Assembly (NCBI GenBank): GCA_964564735.1
Contig: CAZMCH010000013.1
Location: forward strand, 1-64,000
Length of the DNA: 64,000 nt
Direction of reading: 5' to 3'
DNA from: CAZMCH01 sp964564735
GTDB lineage: Bacteria; Poribacteria; DTPJ01
Shown: positions 46,092-55,986 of the stretch, piece after piece
Numbering within the stretch: position 1 is the stretch's first letter
How the letters are laid out: every line of letters begins with the position of its first letter
Program-made: the position numbers and the translations under genes
Notes under the pieces: model-generated
What the model saw: the letters and a program-made list of their open reading frames with translations, nothing else
Database searches by the model: none
Told to the model about the DNA's origin: nothing

Positions 46092-46922
46092 TTAGCTTTT
46101 GCTTGATGTTGTAATCTGACAGCATATATCTCTAATATATGAAAGGCTATATTTTGCATTATTTATTGCCTTTTTCATTTCTTTGGCTTCCATTGCAGAT
46201 GGATTAGTCTCAAGGGTGATAAGCCCATCATAATTATCATCTATGAGCAAATTTAAGAATTTTCTCAATGGCAATTTACCTTTTCCCGGCAATAGATGCT
46301 GTGTATTACCATCATAGTCACTAATGTGGATATTAGCGACAAGATTCCTAAAAGAATCGTAAACGCTTAATATGTCACGCCCAGTCGTTCCTATATGGGT
46401 TGTATCTAGTGTAACATAAATGCCATTTTCTTCCGCAAATTTCCCTATTTGATACGTATTATCTGCAAACGTGAATATTCGACTCAATATTGGAAGTTTC
46501 CTTAGATGCTTAGGATATGGAAGGTTTTCAATAGTTAGTATGATTTTTTGATCTTTTATGCTTTTTTTATATTCACGAATGTAGTCAGGCAAAGCCCCTG
46601 CTAAGTCATGACATATTATAATACCTTTTGGAGGATGAAAATTTACTAATGGAATTGACAAAGCCTTTGCAATAGAGATGGTTTTATCTATCTGTTCCCA
46701 GAATCCTCCCCAGCCATCACAAGTTACAAATGGAGAATGTATGCTTAGAATTGGCATTTTATATTTATCTGACAATCCATTTAATTCATCAATAGGTATA
46801 TTGCATTTATTTTTATCGATCAGGAGTTCTATTCCATCAAAACCAACTATTTGCGCAATTTCAAATACATCCGATATTGGATTTTCATATAGACATCCTG
46901 TTGATAGGGCAATTTTTATCAT
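46092..46922 (-). CDS. Sugar phosphate isomerase/epimerase-like TIM-barrel protein
   Basis: 276 residues from the ATG at 46922. Xylose-isomerase-like TIM-barrel features are IALSTGCLYE at the start, FDGIELLID, ILSIHSPF, LVNFHPPKG, LTIENLPYP, VTLDTTHIGT and IHISDYDG, which supply Glu/His/Asp metal ligands. An upstream in-frame GTG at 46946 would lie within the eno terminator. No good ribosome site is seen, and the start codon abuts that terminator, so its expression mode is unclear. Substrate unknown. Confidence 0.82.
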   Translation of the reverse strand: MIKIALSTGCLYENPISDVFEIAQIVGFDGIELLIDKNKCNIPIDELNGLSDKYKMPILSIHSPFVTCDGWGGFWEQIDKTISIAKALSIPLVNFHPPKGIIICHDLAGALPDYIREYKKSIKDQKIILTIENLPYPKHLRKLPILSRIFTFADNTYQIGKFAEENGIYVTLDTTHIGTTGRDILSVYDSFRNLVANIHISDYDGNTQHLLPGKGKLPLRKFLNLLIDDNYDGLITLETNPSAMEAKEMKKAINNAKYSLSYIRDICCQITTSSKS

Positions 46923-46950
46923 AAAAATAAGGGTGTGTTTTGACACACCC
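46921..46950 (-). terminator. Intrinsic terminator of eno
   Basis: On the minus strand GGGTGTG (46950-46944) pairs with CACACCC (46937-46931) and is followed by TTATTTTTAT. It directly abuts the start codon of the next minus-strand gene. Confidence 0.8.
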
Positions 46951-46970
46951 CAAATTAATCGACCTCAATT

Positions 46971-48263
46971 CTAGCGAAGATTATAAAACACTTCCAACCC
47001 ATTATAAAGTGCCACATCAGCTAGTTCCTCATCAATACGAAGAAGTTCGTTATATTTACAAATTCTATCTGTTCTTGACATGGAACCCGTCTTTATTTGA
47101 CCTGCATTTGTTGCAACGACTATATGAGATATTGTTGTGTCTTCTGTTTCACCTGAACGATGCGAAATTACTGCTGTATATCCAGCCTTCTTTGCCATTT
47201 CTATTGCATCAAGTGTTTCTGTCAGTGAACCTATTTGATTAACCTTAATGAGAATAGAATTGCAGACGCCTTCATTAATACCTTTTTGAAGAATCTTGGT
47301 ATTTGTAACAAATAGATCATCGCCAATAAGCTGAACCCTTTTTCCGATAGCGTCTGTAAGCATTTTCCAACCTTCCCAGTCGCTTTCTGACATGCCGTCT
47401 TCAATAGAAATAATAGGATATTTATCAATTAGCTTTGCATAGAGTTTTATCAATTCACTTGCAGATTTTTTAGGCTTTTTTTCGGCTTCTAGTATATAAA
47501 CATTCTCTTCTTCTTTATAAAGCTCGCTTGCTGCAACATCAAGGGCAATAAAAACATCTTTTCCCGGTATATACTTTGCTTTTTCAATGCTTTGCATAAT
47601 TAGTTCAAGAGCTTCTTCATTTGATTTCAGATTTGGGGCAAAACCACCCTCATCACCAACTGCGGTACTATATCCCTTATCTTTTAAAACAGATTTAAGG
47701 CTATGAAATACCTCTGCACCCATTCGTATTGCTTCAGGAAAATTATCTGCACCAACAGGCATTATCAGAAATTCCTGCATATCGACATTATTATCTGCAT
47801 GTGCGCCACCATTAAGAATATTCATCATAGGAACAGGCATTACTTTTGCGTTTGATCCGCCAATATACCTATAAAGAGGGATTTCTAAAGCGATAGCTGA
47901 TGCTTTTGCAACAGCCATTGAAACCCCAAGTATTGCATTTGCACCAAGATTGGCTTTATTTTCTGAACCATCCATCTCGATCATGGTTTTATCAATCTCA
48001 ACTTGATTGCGTGCATCCATACCAGCAAGTCTGGGCATTATTACATCATTGACATTTTCTACTGCTTTAAGAACGCCTTTACCAAGATAACGGGATTTAT
48101 CCCCATCACGCAGTTCAAGTGCCTCAAGAACACCTGTTGACGCTCCTGATGGAACAGCCGCTCTACCAGTAACACCACAATCCAAAATAACATCCACTTC
48201 TACGGTTGGATTTCCTCTCGAATCTAAAATTTCTCTGGCATGAATAGCAACAATTGTTGTCAT
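46971..48263 (-). CDS. eno: Enolase
   Basis: 430 residues, normal length. It interconverts 2-phosphoglycerate and phosphoenolpyruvate in glycolysis. Seen are the mobile loop PSGASTGVLEALELRDGD, MQEFLIMPVGA, the proton-transfer DEGGFAPNL, the Mg ligand SIEDGM, and the terminal signature LIKVNQIGS with SHRSGETEDT. AGGAG precedes the ATG. It has its own promoter and terminator and so is probably monocistronic. Confidence 0.98.
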   Translation of the reverse strand: MTTIVAIHAREILDSRGNPTVEVDVILDCGVTGRAAVPSGASTGVLEALELRDGDKSRYLGKGVLKAVENVNDVIMPRLAGMDARNQVEIDKTMIEMDGSENKANLGANAILGVSMAVAKASAIALEIPLYRYIGGSNAKVMPVPMMNILNGGAHADNNVDMQEFLIMPVGADNFPEAIRMGAEVFHSLKSVLKDKGYSTAVGDEGGFAPNLKSNEEALELIMQSIEKAKYIPGKDVFIALDVAASELYKEEENVYILEAEKKPKKSASELIKLYAKLIDKYPIISIEDGMSESDWEGWKMLTDAIGKRVQLIGDDLFVTNTKILQKGINEGVCNSILIKVNQIGSLTETLDAIEMAKKAGYTAVISHRSGETEDTTISHIVVATNAGQIKTGSMSRTDRICKYNELLRIDEELADVALYNGLEVFYNLR

Positions 48264-48342
48264 TATTATCTCCTTCTAATACATTGCTATTAATGTTTTA
48301 ATTATTACAAATAGATCTTCTTTTATTTCAAAAATATCTACA

Positions 48343-48372
48343 ATTATCCTCTTAGTTTAGCATAATTGACAA
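48343..48372 (-). promoter_or_regulatory. Sigma-70-type promoter for eno
   Basis: On the minus strand TTGTCA (48372-48367), an 18-bp spacer and GATAAT (48348-48343), each one base from consensus, about 80 bp before the start codon. Confidence 0.55.
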
Positions 48373-48404
48373 ATAAATACAAGTGTGGAAAACGACCCAG
48401 ATGG

Positions 48405-49487
48405 CTACCTTGCTTTATAATTATTAATAAAATCAGCAACCTTCTTTATCGTCTCAGGCTTGCAAAGCGGAGGCATAACCCCGCCTGATGTCAAAACGAT
48501 CCCACGATGATGAGGCAATTCATCTAAATCGTGCTTTATCTGCCCAATTATCTCCTCTTCCGATCTTGTCCAGAGATATGCGTTTGTTCCACCTATCAGA
48601 CACTTTGTAGCAAAAGCATCTCGCCCATCTTTCAATGTCGTATTTCCAACTGGAGGTGAGGTAAAAGCCTCAATCCCGTTTGATGGCAATTCTTCAATAT
48701 TTGCAAGTAATTTTTTTAGATGACCGCATTGATGTAATATGTGAAATTTACCATTTGATATAATGATATTGGCATAGTCTAAAAGATGATTATAACAATA
48801 TTTGCGGAACATATCAGGAGAGATTAGAGTTGTTGATGTATTTTCAACAGAATATACTATTACTGCAGGGGATTTTTCAGACACTATCTCTGCACGTCTG
48901 CATAGTTTTTCGTGCATAGCATCAAATAAATCCTCTACTTCATTGCGATAATCATTAAGCAAAAAGTGTCCATTCTCTATGCCTGCGAGATGCTGAATCC
49001 AGTCCATAAGTGGAGAAACACCGATTCCTGTTGCAGTTATCGCTTCTTCACCGATCTTTTTAATTGTTGCATTGGCTTGCTCAACTTGAACTTCATCAGG
49101 CTCATCTATTGCATCTAAAACAAAAGCCTTCATTATCTTAATATCATCTTTGGTCTTTATAGGAAATTCAGTAGGATGCCATGAGTGAGAAATTGGGTCA
49201 AATTTATTAGTTGCGTTTAATGTCCCAATTGGAGTTTCATATATAATTTTCATTGTCCCGTTTGTATGCGTTGACTTAATAGAAGTCTCTTTCCTTATAG
49301 TTTTGATACATCCACTAATTCCAATATGCTGATCACTACCGACGTATTTATGAAGATCATCAATGCTCATGCTTTTATATGGTTCTTCTTGATATGGAAC
49401 ATAAGCAGAATCAAGTTTAGGCCAAAATGGGATATTATCTACAGGTTCACATCTTAAGGCGGATAGCCATCTTTCTCTTGGTGTCAT
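48405..49487 (-). CDS. Uroporphyrinogen-decarboxylase-family protein, methyltransferase type
   Basis: 360 residues. The start MTPRERWLSALRCEPVD and the TIM-barrel layout are those of the UroD/MtaA/CmuA superfamily. HQCGHL gives the H-x-C zinc motif used by corrinoid methyltransferases, and a later Cys (PPLCKP near the C-terminus) could complete the site, so a methyltransferase acting on a corrinoid protein is more likely than haem biosynthesis. The GAGGG site is present. Neighbours eno and an LEA-like lipoprotein give no functional clue. Confidence 0.78.
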   Translation of the reverse strand: MTPRERWLSALRCEPVDNIPFWPKLDSAYVPYQEEPYKSMSIDDLHKYVGSDQHIGISGCIKTIRKETSIKSTHTNGTMKIIYETPIGTLNATNKFDPISHSWHPTEFPIKTKDDIKIMKAFVLDAIDEPDEVQVEQANATIKKIGEEAITATGIGVSPLMDWIQHLAGIENGHFLLNDYRNEVEDLFDAMHEKLCRRAEIVSEKSPAVIVYSVENTSTTLISPDMFRKYCYNHLLDYANIIISNGKFHILHQCGHLKKLLANIEELPSNGIEAFTSPPVGNTTLKDGRDAFATKCLIGGTNAYLWTRSEEEIIGQIKHDLDELPHHRGIVLTSGGVMPPLCKPETIKKVADFINNYKAR

Positions 49488-49509
49488 TTTTTCCCTCTGT
49501 ATTTATTTG

Positions 49510-49651
49510 AGGCATTGTCAAATTTAGAAAAACCACAGAGGCACGGAGTCACGGAGAATAAAGGAAAAAGCAAAAAATTATTTTCCTCCCTCTTAAACTC
49601 CGTGTCTCTGTGTCTCCGTGTTTAGTTTTCATTTTATTTTGGACAATGCCT
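49510..49651. repeat. Nested inverted repeat (CACAGAGGCACGGAG type)
   Basis: The outer arms AGGCATTGTC (49510-49519) and GACAATGCCT (49642-49651) are perfectly inverted. Inside, ACCACAGAGGCACGGAG-TCACGGAG (about 49532-49557) is imperfectly inverted as CTCCGTGTCTCTGTGTCTCCGTG (49598-49620). The inner part is a type found dispersed in many genomes. The right arm runs into the stop codon of the LEA14-like gene. Confidence 0.75.
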
Positions 49652-50523
49652 TATTTGATTATATTTGTGCTTCCCGAAAGGCTAAATGGCAAATTGACTT
49701 TTCCCAATAGCGGAAGCGATGATGTTAGATCAAGGTTGCCTCCGAATTGATAATTTAATGCTTTATCGCCATTGATTATCTGATATACTGACCTGCCTGC
49801 AGTGAGAAAGTCAACTGATACAGGTATCTCAATCATGCTTTCGCCTTTCTCGCTGATCTGCATACTTTTTTCTGTTAAGCCTGAGACAATATTTAGCCCA
49901 TTGATTTTGAAATCGTATTGCATTTTACTGAGAATCATTGAGAATATGTTGGGATTATTGAGTTTAAGACTAAGTTTAAGATCAGCACCAGTTAGATTCA
50001 ATTTATCAAGCCTTAATGCACCGAAACTTATTTTTGGAATTTTTATCATTGGCAATTCACCTGATTTGCTAACAGGTATTCTAATTGCACCCAAGACTGG
50101 AACATCAAAAGATAAGCCAAATTTCATCTGATAGTTAGAAAGCCCTTCTTCACGCAGATTTTGGAATGTTCGGTATATATCGGAATACTTTAATGTCAGT
50201 GGCAATTGTATATTTTCTTCGCCCAATGATGGTATCTCGATACCTTTGTTCTGATTTCCGTTTACAAAGGGATTTCCATTTAGTAAAAGATCATAGTCAA
50301 ATTTGGCGAGTTTCACACCTATATTATTTGGATTATAAATTTTAAGATCAAAAAGCAGATCAACCGCTTCAAGCGAAAGTCCTGAGATTTTCGCATCTAA
50401 AAAATCAACCTTTGGTTCTTTAACCCTTTCCTTAACAAGCCCATTTATTATTGAGCAAGAGTTTAATACCATTGTGGATGTTAATAAAATAGCAATAATA
50501 CCAAATAACATTAATTTTTTCAT
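49651..50523 (-). CDS. LEA14/WHy-domain lipoprotein
   Basis: 290 residues from the ATG at 50523, which has GAGGA nine bases upstream; an earlier in-frame ATG at 50538 overlaps the preceding stop. The signal peptide ends in a lipobox with Cys23 (VLNSC). Two LEA type-2/water-stress domains are in tandem, each with the marker DLKIYNPNNIGVKL or SLKLNNPNIFSM and a following beta-sandwich. Bacterial members are periplasmic or outer-membrane lipoproteins of unclear role. It follows the GH-like gene without a gap. Confidence 0.85.
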   Translation of the reverse strand: MKKLMLFGIIAILLTSTMVLNSCSIINGLVKERVKEPKVDFLDAKISGLSLEAVDLLFDLKIYNPNNIGVKLAKFDYDLLLNGNPFVNGNQNKGIEIPSLGEENIQLPLTLKYSDIYRTFQNLREEGLSNYQMKFGLSFDVPVLGAIRIPVSKSGELPMIKIPKISFGALRLDKLNLTGADLKLSLKLNNPNIFSMILSKMQYDFKINGLNIVSGLTEKSMQISEKGESMIEIPVSVDFLTAGRSVYQIINGDKALNYQFGGNLDLTSSLPLLGKVNLPFSLSGSTNIIK

Positions 50524-50534
50524 AATTTTATTCC

Positions 50535-53354
50535 TCATTTCTGTTTTACCTTAATGGCAAAATCATTCATTACTTCGGGTAAATCAAGCAATAATATTTT
50601 ATCAGAAACATTAATTTCCCTTTGTTCCATAATTGATCCTTTTATTGTATCCCAAAAATCAACCCTATAAGTGCCATTGGCAAAACCTGATAAAAATAAT
50701 CTCGTTGGCGGAATAGAATTTATCTGAACATTATCTCTTACATTGAACCAAGTATGAGCCTTATTTTGAACCCAAAGCATTGCCCTATTGTCTGTTTGCA
50801 TACCCAAAACACGAATATCGGGTTTGTCACTTGTCATATAGTTTGTCAACCGAATATTTTCTATCATTATCCAGTCATTGCCTTCATTTTGAATCTGAAT
50901 CTCATGCTTTCCTGTCGGAACGTCTATTTCAATATCTTTATTATATACAGTTTCCCATCTTTTCCATTCATTGACATACTCACTGGAAACACCAAGATTT
51001 TCACCTGTTGGCAATTCAACAGATATAGCTTCTTTATCGTCAATCATGATTTTGAGCAAGCCATTATCACCAACTTTTCCGACACGAATAATAAATTTAC
51101 CATCAACAATATATTCTGTCTGAAATTTAAGAGTAGCTTTCAAGGTTTCATGTGCCTTGCCATGAAGAATATTTGGCATCTGGTCAATATCGCTTATATT
51201 TCCTTCTTTGTCAATAGCAAAAGTCGTTTTATTAGGTTTTTGCCAGTTACTTCCCCTGCCAACAAACTGCAAATCCCTATAAGTTGCTTCCTTTGGGGGC
51301 TGAATATAAGAGAATGAAGCGACATTCAGCGGTTTCCAAGCGTATTTTGCTAAATCTTTTTCATCAGTGAGAAAATTGGCTATTCCACGATAAACTTCAT
51401 AAAGATTTAAAGGATCAATATATGATTCATGCCACCAGCTTGCGGGAATAGATGCAGAACCAGACATAAGACCAGCCCAGTTGCCATTATGTAAATGTAT
51501 TCCTTTTGGATCACTTTCAGCAGTTCCACTTCCCGCATTAATGCCGTATTCAGCAAATAAATGCAATTTATCGGAATATTCAGTCCTTTTATGATTAGAT
51601 ATTCTGGCGACTTCACCAGCCATATCTAACGGTCTGTTAGCGTAAAAATGCGACTGCACGAAGTCCATCTCTGGAAGTTTCCATAGCTCTGACCAACCAT
51701 CTGTTGTCCATAGGCTAGTGCTTATCGGATGATTATACGGATCAAGATTGCGTAACTCCTTTGCCATTTCAGAAGTCCATTTTGTAACAACAGCTTTATT
51801 TTGTTCTGCACCTTCCCAGCCTTCTATCTCATTCATAAACTCCCATGCAATTATATTTGTATATGCTGACCATCTAGCAACAATATAGCGCAATCGCCTT
51901 TTATATAGTTGTCTTGCATCCGCATCTTTGAAAAAATCCAATGGTTTGCGAATAGGTCCACCGACCTTTATATTATAAGGATTATTATCCCAGTTTTCCC
52001 TAAAATCCTGATGTGTATCAAAACAGAGCATTATATATATCCCATGCTTAGATGCTGATTCAATAGCTTTATCTAATTTCCATGCTTCATCAAGCCGATA
52101 ATATCCAACAGGCTGTCCCCACTCCAAACCAAGAGCGTTGCTATACATCCAAAAGCGATTATAATTTTCACCAGCCTCCTTCATTTTTGAAAAATATTCA
52201 TCAACATTAGAATAATATGTTGGCATATTATGACCCATTAGGAAAAGCGTTTCTCCATTATCAAGTATAAAATATAATGGTGAACCTTTCTCCGATGGTT
52301 GGCTTATCCTAACAAATCCCTTTGACTCCGATTCAACACAAATGAATTTCTTTAATTCTGACTTTATCTTGCCTTTTTGATCTTTTGCATTTATTATAAA
52401 GCTATAATCGCCTATTTCGGTTGGAGAGAAACGGATTTTCCATATTAATCCACCATCACGAGCCAATAACTCAAGATCGCCCTCTTGTTCTGACTTGAAG
52501 CCCTGATAGATAAATGCAGGGACAATATATTTTTTACCTGAGGGTGATGTAAATTCTGCATCCAATTTGATGTCATTTGGATTAAAAAAATCATAATAAG
52601 AAGCATTCAGGTCAATATCTAATTCTAATATGCCATATCTTGGAACTTGATCTGCACTTAATTTAACGCCTTTTATAGCAAGTTTTTTGTTTTGTGGTTC
52701 TGCCTGCCATATTGTTGTTACATCAATTGCAGGCTTAAATTTTATCTGCATTGTTATTTTTGTATTGGATTCAGGAGAAAGGCGAATATTCATTAAGGAT
52801 TCACCTATTTTCCCACGATGCTCAAATAAACATGCCCTATCAAAATTCACTTCCATAGCAATCGTTTCATTTAAATTTACACTAAATCCCTTTGCAGAAG
52901 TCTTGTAATTATCTGAGGCAACATAAGGGAGTCCATGTGTAAATTCAATTGTCTGACCAGACATATCATAAGTTGGAAACTCAAACAACATGAAAATTCC
53001 ACGATTCAGACTTATTTCACCGTTTTTCTGGAAATCCAGTGATATTTCTGTAATACCATCATCATTAATTTTTGCTGTTTGTGTATAAGATATATAACCT
53101 GTTGTTATATTAGATTCAGGCATATTGCCTGTCCATTTATTTTCAGAGGCGACAACAGATGAAGGCGTTGCATATTGCCAATTGCCATGCCATAAAAACA
53201 AGCTAGCTTTTACTTTTGGCAATCCCTGACCTTCAATAAAAAATGAACCGTCTTCATTAAATTTAACTGTGCCATTATTTGCAGAAACAGATTGTATAAA
53301 AAATAATATTATTGCAAAAAAAACTGACGCATACTTAAAACAAGTCATTTTCAT
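50535..53354 (-). CDS. Secreted GH5-like glycoside hydrolase with DUF5060-type domain
   Basis: 939 residues. A signal peptide (about 1-25, ending VSA) is followed by beta-sandwich domains, one matching DUF5060 (about 215-330). The (beta/alpha)8 domain starts near residue 350; Asn508-Glu509 in WEFMNEIEG is the probable acid/base and Glu602 in LHLFAEYG the probable nucleophile, as in clan GH-A retaining enzymes. The C-terminal ~230 residues resemble a carbohydrate-binding beta-sandwich. Polysaccharide substrate unknown. GGAGG lies inside the end of miaA, four bases upstream. Confidence 0.82.
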   Translation of the reverse strand: MKMTCFKYASVFFAIILFFIQSVSANNGTVKFNEDGSFFIEGQGLPKVKASLFLWHGNWQYATPSSVVASENKWTGNMPESNITTGYISYTQTAKINDDGITEISLDFQKNGEISLNRGIFMLFEFPTYDMSGQTIEFTHGLPYVASDNYKTSAKGFSVNLNETIAMEVNFDRACLFEHRGKIGESLMNIRLSPESNTKITMQIKFKPAIDVTTIWQAEPQNKKLAIKGVKLSADQVPRYGILELDIDLNASYYDFFNPNDIKLDAEFTSPSGKKYIVPAFIYQGFKSEQEGDLELLARDGGLIWKIRFSPTEIGDYSFIINAKDQKGKIKSELKKFICVESESKGFVRISQPSEKGSPLYFILDNGETLFLMGHNMPTYYSNVDEYFSKMKEAGENYNRFWMYSNALGLEWGQPVGYYRLDEAWKLDKAIESASKHGIYIMLCFDTHQDFRENWDNNPYNIKVGGPIRKPLDFFKDADARQLYKRRLRYIVARWSAYTNIIAWEFMNEIEGWEGAEQNKAVVTKWTSEMAKELRNLDPYNHPISTSLWTTDGWSELWKLPEMDFVQSHFYANRPLDMAGEVARISNHKRTEYSDKLHLFAEYGINAGSGTAESDPKGIHLHNGNWAGLMSGSASIPASWWHESYIDPLNLYEVYRGIANFLTDEKDLAKYAWKPLNVASFSYIQPPKEATYRDLQFVGRGSNWQKPNKTTFAIDKEGNISDIDQMPNILHGKAHETLKATLKFQTEYIVDGKFIIRVGKVGDNGLLKIMIDDKEAISVELPTGENLGVSSEYVNEWKRWETVYNKDIEIDVPTGKHEIQIQNEGNDWIMIENIRLTNYMTSDKPDIRVLGMQTDNRAMLWVQNKAHTWFNVRDNVQINSIPPTRLFLSGFANGTYRVDFWDTIKGSIMEQREINVSDKILLLDLPEVMNDFAIKVKQK

Positions 53355-53356
53355 AT

Positions 53357-54271
53357 TTATAAAATTCCTCCCTCAAATTCATTGATAATTATATCTTCTG
53401 GCAATAGATTTTCCGATAGGTCAATCCATTTGATTCTTGTGTCTTTCCTGAACCATGTCAACTGTCTTTTTGCATACCTTCTTGTATTCTGTTTTACAAG
53501 CCTTATTGCCTCTTTTAGATTATATTTTCCGTCCAAATAATCAAAGAATTCCTTATATCCAAAACAATTCATAGCGGGTAAATTTCTGCTGTAAGAGGAA
53601 AGCAGGCGCACTTCGTCAAGCAAGCCATCAGTTATCATATTATCAACCCTTGCTTCTATTCGTTCATATAGCTCTCTTCTGGGGCGATTCAGTCCGAAGG
53701 CAATAAAATCGTATCTGGTTTTTGAACCATTCCACTGTGTTTGCAATTCAGATATTCTTATTCCTGAAAGTTCAAATACCTCCAATGCCCTTATAATTCT
53801 TGTAAGATCGTTATGATGGATATTTTTTGATGCCTGTGGGTCAATGATTTTTAGTTTTTCGTATAAATACTCAATGCCTTTTTCTTCTGCTTCTGCTTTG
53901 AGTTTATCTCTAAAATCTTTATCCGCTTCGGGACCTTCAAATAAGCCATCAATTACAGCCCTGAAATACATCCCTGAGCCACCAACCAACATTGGCACTT
54001 TCCCACGATTTTGTATGTCTTTTATAGCTTTATCAGCAAGTTTTTGATAATCCGCCACTGAAAAATACTCATCTGGTTCAACACAATCAATTAAATGATG
54101 AGGAACTATGTTTATTTGCTCAAGAGTCGGCTTTGCTGTTCCAATGTCCATCTTACGATATATCTGCCGAGAATCAACTGATACAATCTCCCCATTAATA
54201 CAGAGCGCAATATTGATGGCAATTTCTGTCTTGCCAACTGCTGTTGGTCCTATGATACATAATAATTTCAA
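53357..54271 (-). CDS. miaA: tRNA dimethylallyltransferase
   Basis: 304 residues. P-loop GPTAVGKT at 8-15, VDSRQIYRKMDIGTAKP, PHHLIDCVEPDEYFSVADY, VGGSGMYFRA and RRYAKRQLTWFR are MiaA signatures. It adds an isoprenyl group to A37 of tRNAs reading codons that start with U. The predicted start is a TTG (54271-54269) with GGTGA thirteen bases upstream; no in-frame ATG precedes it, and translation from an internal ATG would remove the P-loop. Confidence 0.95.
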   Translation of the reverse strand: MKLLCIIGPTAVGKTEIAINIALCINGEIVSVDSRQIYRKMDIGTAKPTLEQINIVPHHLIDCVEPDEYFSVADYQKLADKAIKDIQNRGKVPMLVGGSGMYFRAVIDGLFEGPEADKDFRDKLKAEAEEKGIEYLYEKLKIIDPQASKNIHHNDLTRIIRALEVFELSGIRISELQTQWNGSKTRYDFIAFGLNRPRRELYERIEARVDNMITDGLLDEVRLLSSYSRNLPAMNCFGYKEFFDYLDGKYNLKEAIRLVKQNTRRYAKRQLTWFRKDTRIKWIDLSENLLPEDIIINEFEGGIL

Positions 54272-54454
54272 ATTCTGACTTTCATCACCTTTATAATTAG
54301 ACTTTTTATATTAGAAATAATAGAACATTTGTTAAAGAATTGATATAGGATAAAAATTCAGGATTTATCAGTCCGCTTTTAAATCTAAATCCCAAATTTA
54401 TTACTAGAAAAGGTAGGTTTTTTCTATTTTTTGAGTGATTATTGATAAAAAAAG

Positions 54455-55981
54455 CTATTTTTCTTCCTCAAACAACTGTGCGGTAAATACCTCAATGGTT
54501 GTATCAGGATCTTTCCAAGCATCTTTCGATAGCCCAGCTTTATCACGACAAAGATGCTCGAGAAATGTCACTTTATCCCATCCTGTTTCAGTTGCTACTT
54601 GTGGCAAGAAAACCCCTTTTCTCATACCTCTGCTTACGATTACACCATGCTTACCCATCTCTATTTCGTCAGCATTTTTGACTTTGCGAGGTATAGATAA
54701 GACAGAAATTTCAATATCAATATCTTTCATCTCATCAATGGTAACTCGACGGAATCGTGGGTCCTCGGTTGCTGATGCGATTGCCATATCTATAACGGTA
54801 TCGCATAAAGCCTCTATTGGTATTATATGACCAATACATCCCCTAAGATCCCCTTGTTTGTGAAGCGTAACAAAAGCCCCTTGCTTGACTTTAAGTCTTT
54901 GATCATCAGTTTCAAACTTTATTCTCTCACCAGTCCTCAAATATAGTTCGATTGCATTTCTAGCAAGTTTTAACAACGTTTCTTGCTGTTCTTTATTCAA
55001 TGCCCCATCCATAGAAATTGAGGTTTCTTTTTGCTCGGATTTATCAGATTTAAAAAATGCGACTGCCATATATCCCACCACCCTATTTTTTAAGCCATCA
55101 GGAATATCACCCGAATTGGCATATTTTAATACTTTAACTGAGTCTGCACCAAGTCTTTTAGCTGTTTCCATTACGACATAAACAGGACCATCACCACATA
55201 GCATACAATGGAGGTTATTGATGCCCCTTTTCATATAATCATCAAGCCTTTTTCTCATTAGGCTAGAATTCATCGTCTCCAATGCTGATATTGTATATTT
55301 ATCTGCCTTAACTGCTTCATCATAAACAGGATAATGAGTCATATCAGTGCTTGCAACGAGAAGTATACGCTTATTCTTTAGCACATTAGCCAATGCTGAT
55401 GTTAGAATATCACAATTTTGCTTTGATGAATCCTGTATTAAAATTAGTAATATTTTATAATTTTTAAGAGTCCTTTGTAAGAAAGGTATTTGATTTTCAA
55501 GAGAATGTTCAGATATATGTGGTCTTGGATCTGATTTAATCGCTGGATTTTGAGCTATCAATTCCTTTGCCAAGTCACTGTCTATTTCTACATCACCAAG
55601 AGGATTACGAAACACTCCGCTATCATAAACAGCAACACCAGAAAAAGCATAATTGTGACTTGAGCCAACAAGCACAACAGTATCAATTTCCATGCCTTTT
55701 ATCTGATTATAGGCATAACCCATCACTTGTCCACAATACTTATAGCCCGCATGTGGCGATATTAGTGCTATAATTTTTCCAATAGATTCACTTTTTGCAT
55801 TATCAAGATAGGTATCTACTGTTTCAGCCAATTTTTTGGGGCTACTTGGATACCACATATCGTCTGCATGCGTTGCTTTAAGAACACGTTCCTCACTATT
55901 GGCTTTTCCACAAGCAAAAAATAAAACAGATATGAGATATAGAGTAAATATTATAATAAAATGCTTTACGCTTTGTCTCAT
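54455..55981 (-). CDS. MEMO1-AMMECR1 fusion lipoprotein (AmmeMemoRadiSam B and A)
   Basis: 508 residues. A lipoprotein-type leader has Cys24 (LFFAC). Residues ~35-300 form a MEMO1 domain: SPHAGYKYCG, VVLVGSSHNYAFSG and MLCGDGPVYV supply the His, His and Cys metal ligands, and the segment NPLGDVEID is typical. Residues ~325-500 form an AMMECR1 domain with LRGCIGHI. The two occur as separate A and B proteins or fused in AmmeMemoRadiSam systems with a radical SAM partner, which is absent from this window. The lipid-anchored leader on the fusion is unusual. GGAG precedes the ATG. Confidence 0.9.
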   Translation of the reverse strand: MRQSVKHFIIIFTLYLISVLFFACGKANSEERVLKATHADDMWYPSSPKKLAETVDTYLDNAKSESIGKIIALISPHAGYKYCGQVMGYAYNQIKGMEIDTVVLVGSSHNYAFSGVAVYDSGVFRNPLGDVEIDSDLAKELIAQNPAIKSDPRPHISEHSLENQIPFLQRTLKNYKILLILIQDSSKQNCDILTSALANVLKNKRILLVASTDMTHYPVYDEAVKADKYTISALETMNSSLMRKRLDDYMKRGINNLHCMLCGDGPVYVVMETAKRLGADSVKVLKYANSGDIPDGLKNRVVGYMAVAFFKSDKSEQKETSISMDGALNKEQQETLLKLARNAIELYLRTGERIKFETDDQRLKVKQGAFVTLHKQGDLRGCIGHIIPIEALCDTVIDMAIASATEDPRFRRVTIDEMKDIDIEISVLSIPRKVKNADEIEMGKHGVIVSRGMRKGVFLPQVATETGWDKVTFLEHLCRDKAGLSKDAWKDPDTTIEVFTAQLFEEEK

Positions 55982-55986
55982 AATTC

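Noticed and set aside
50754..51317. 187-codon plus-strand ORF inside the glycoside hydrolase gene
   Set aside because: Low-complexity Ile/Phe/Asn-rich translation, antisense to a clear secreted enzyme.
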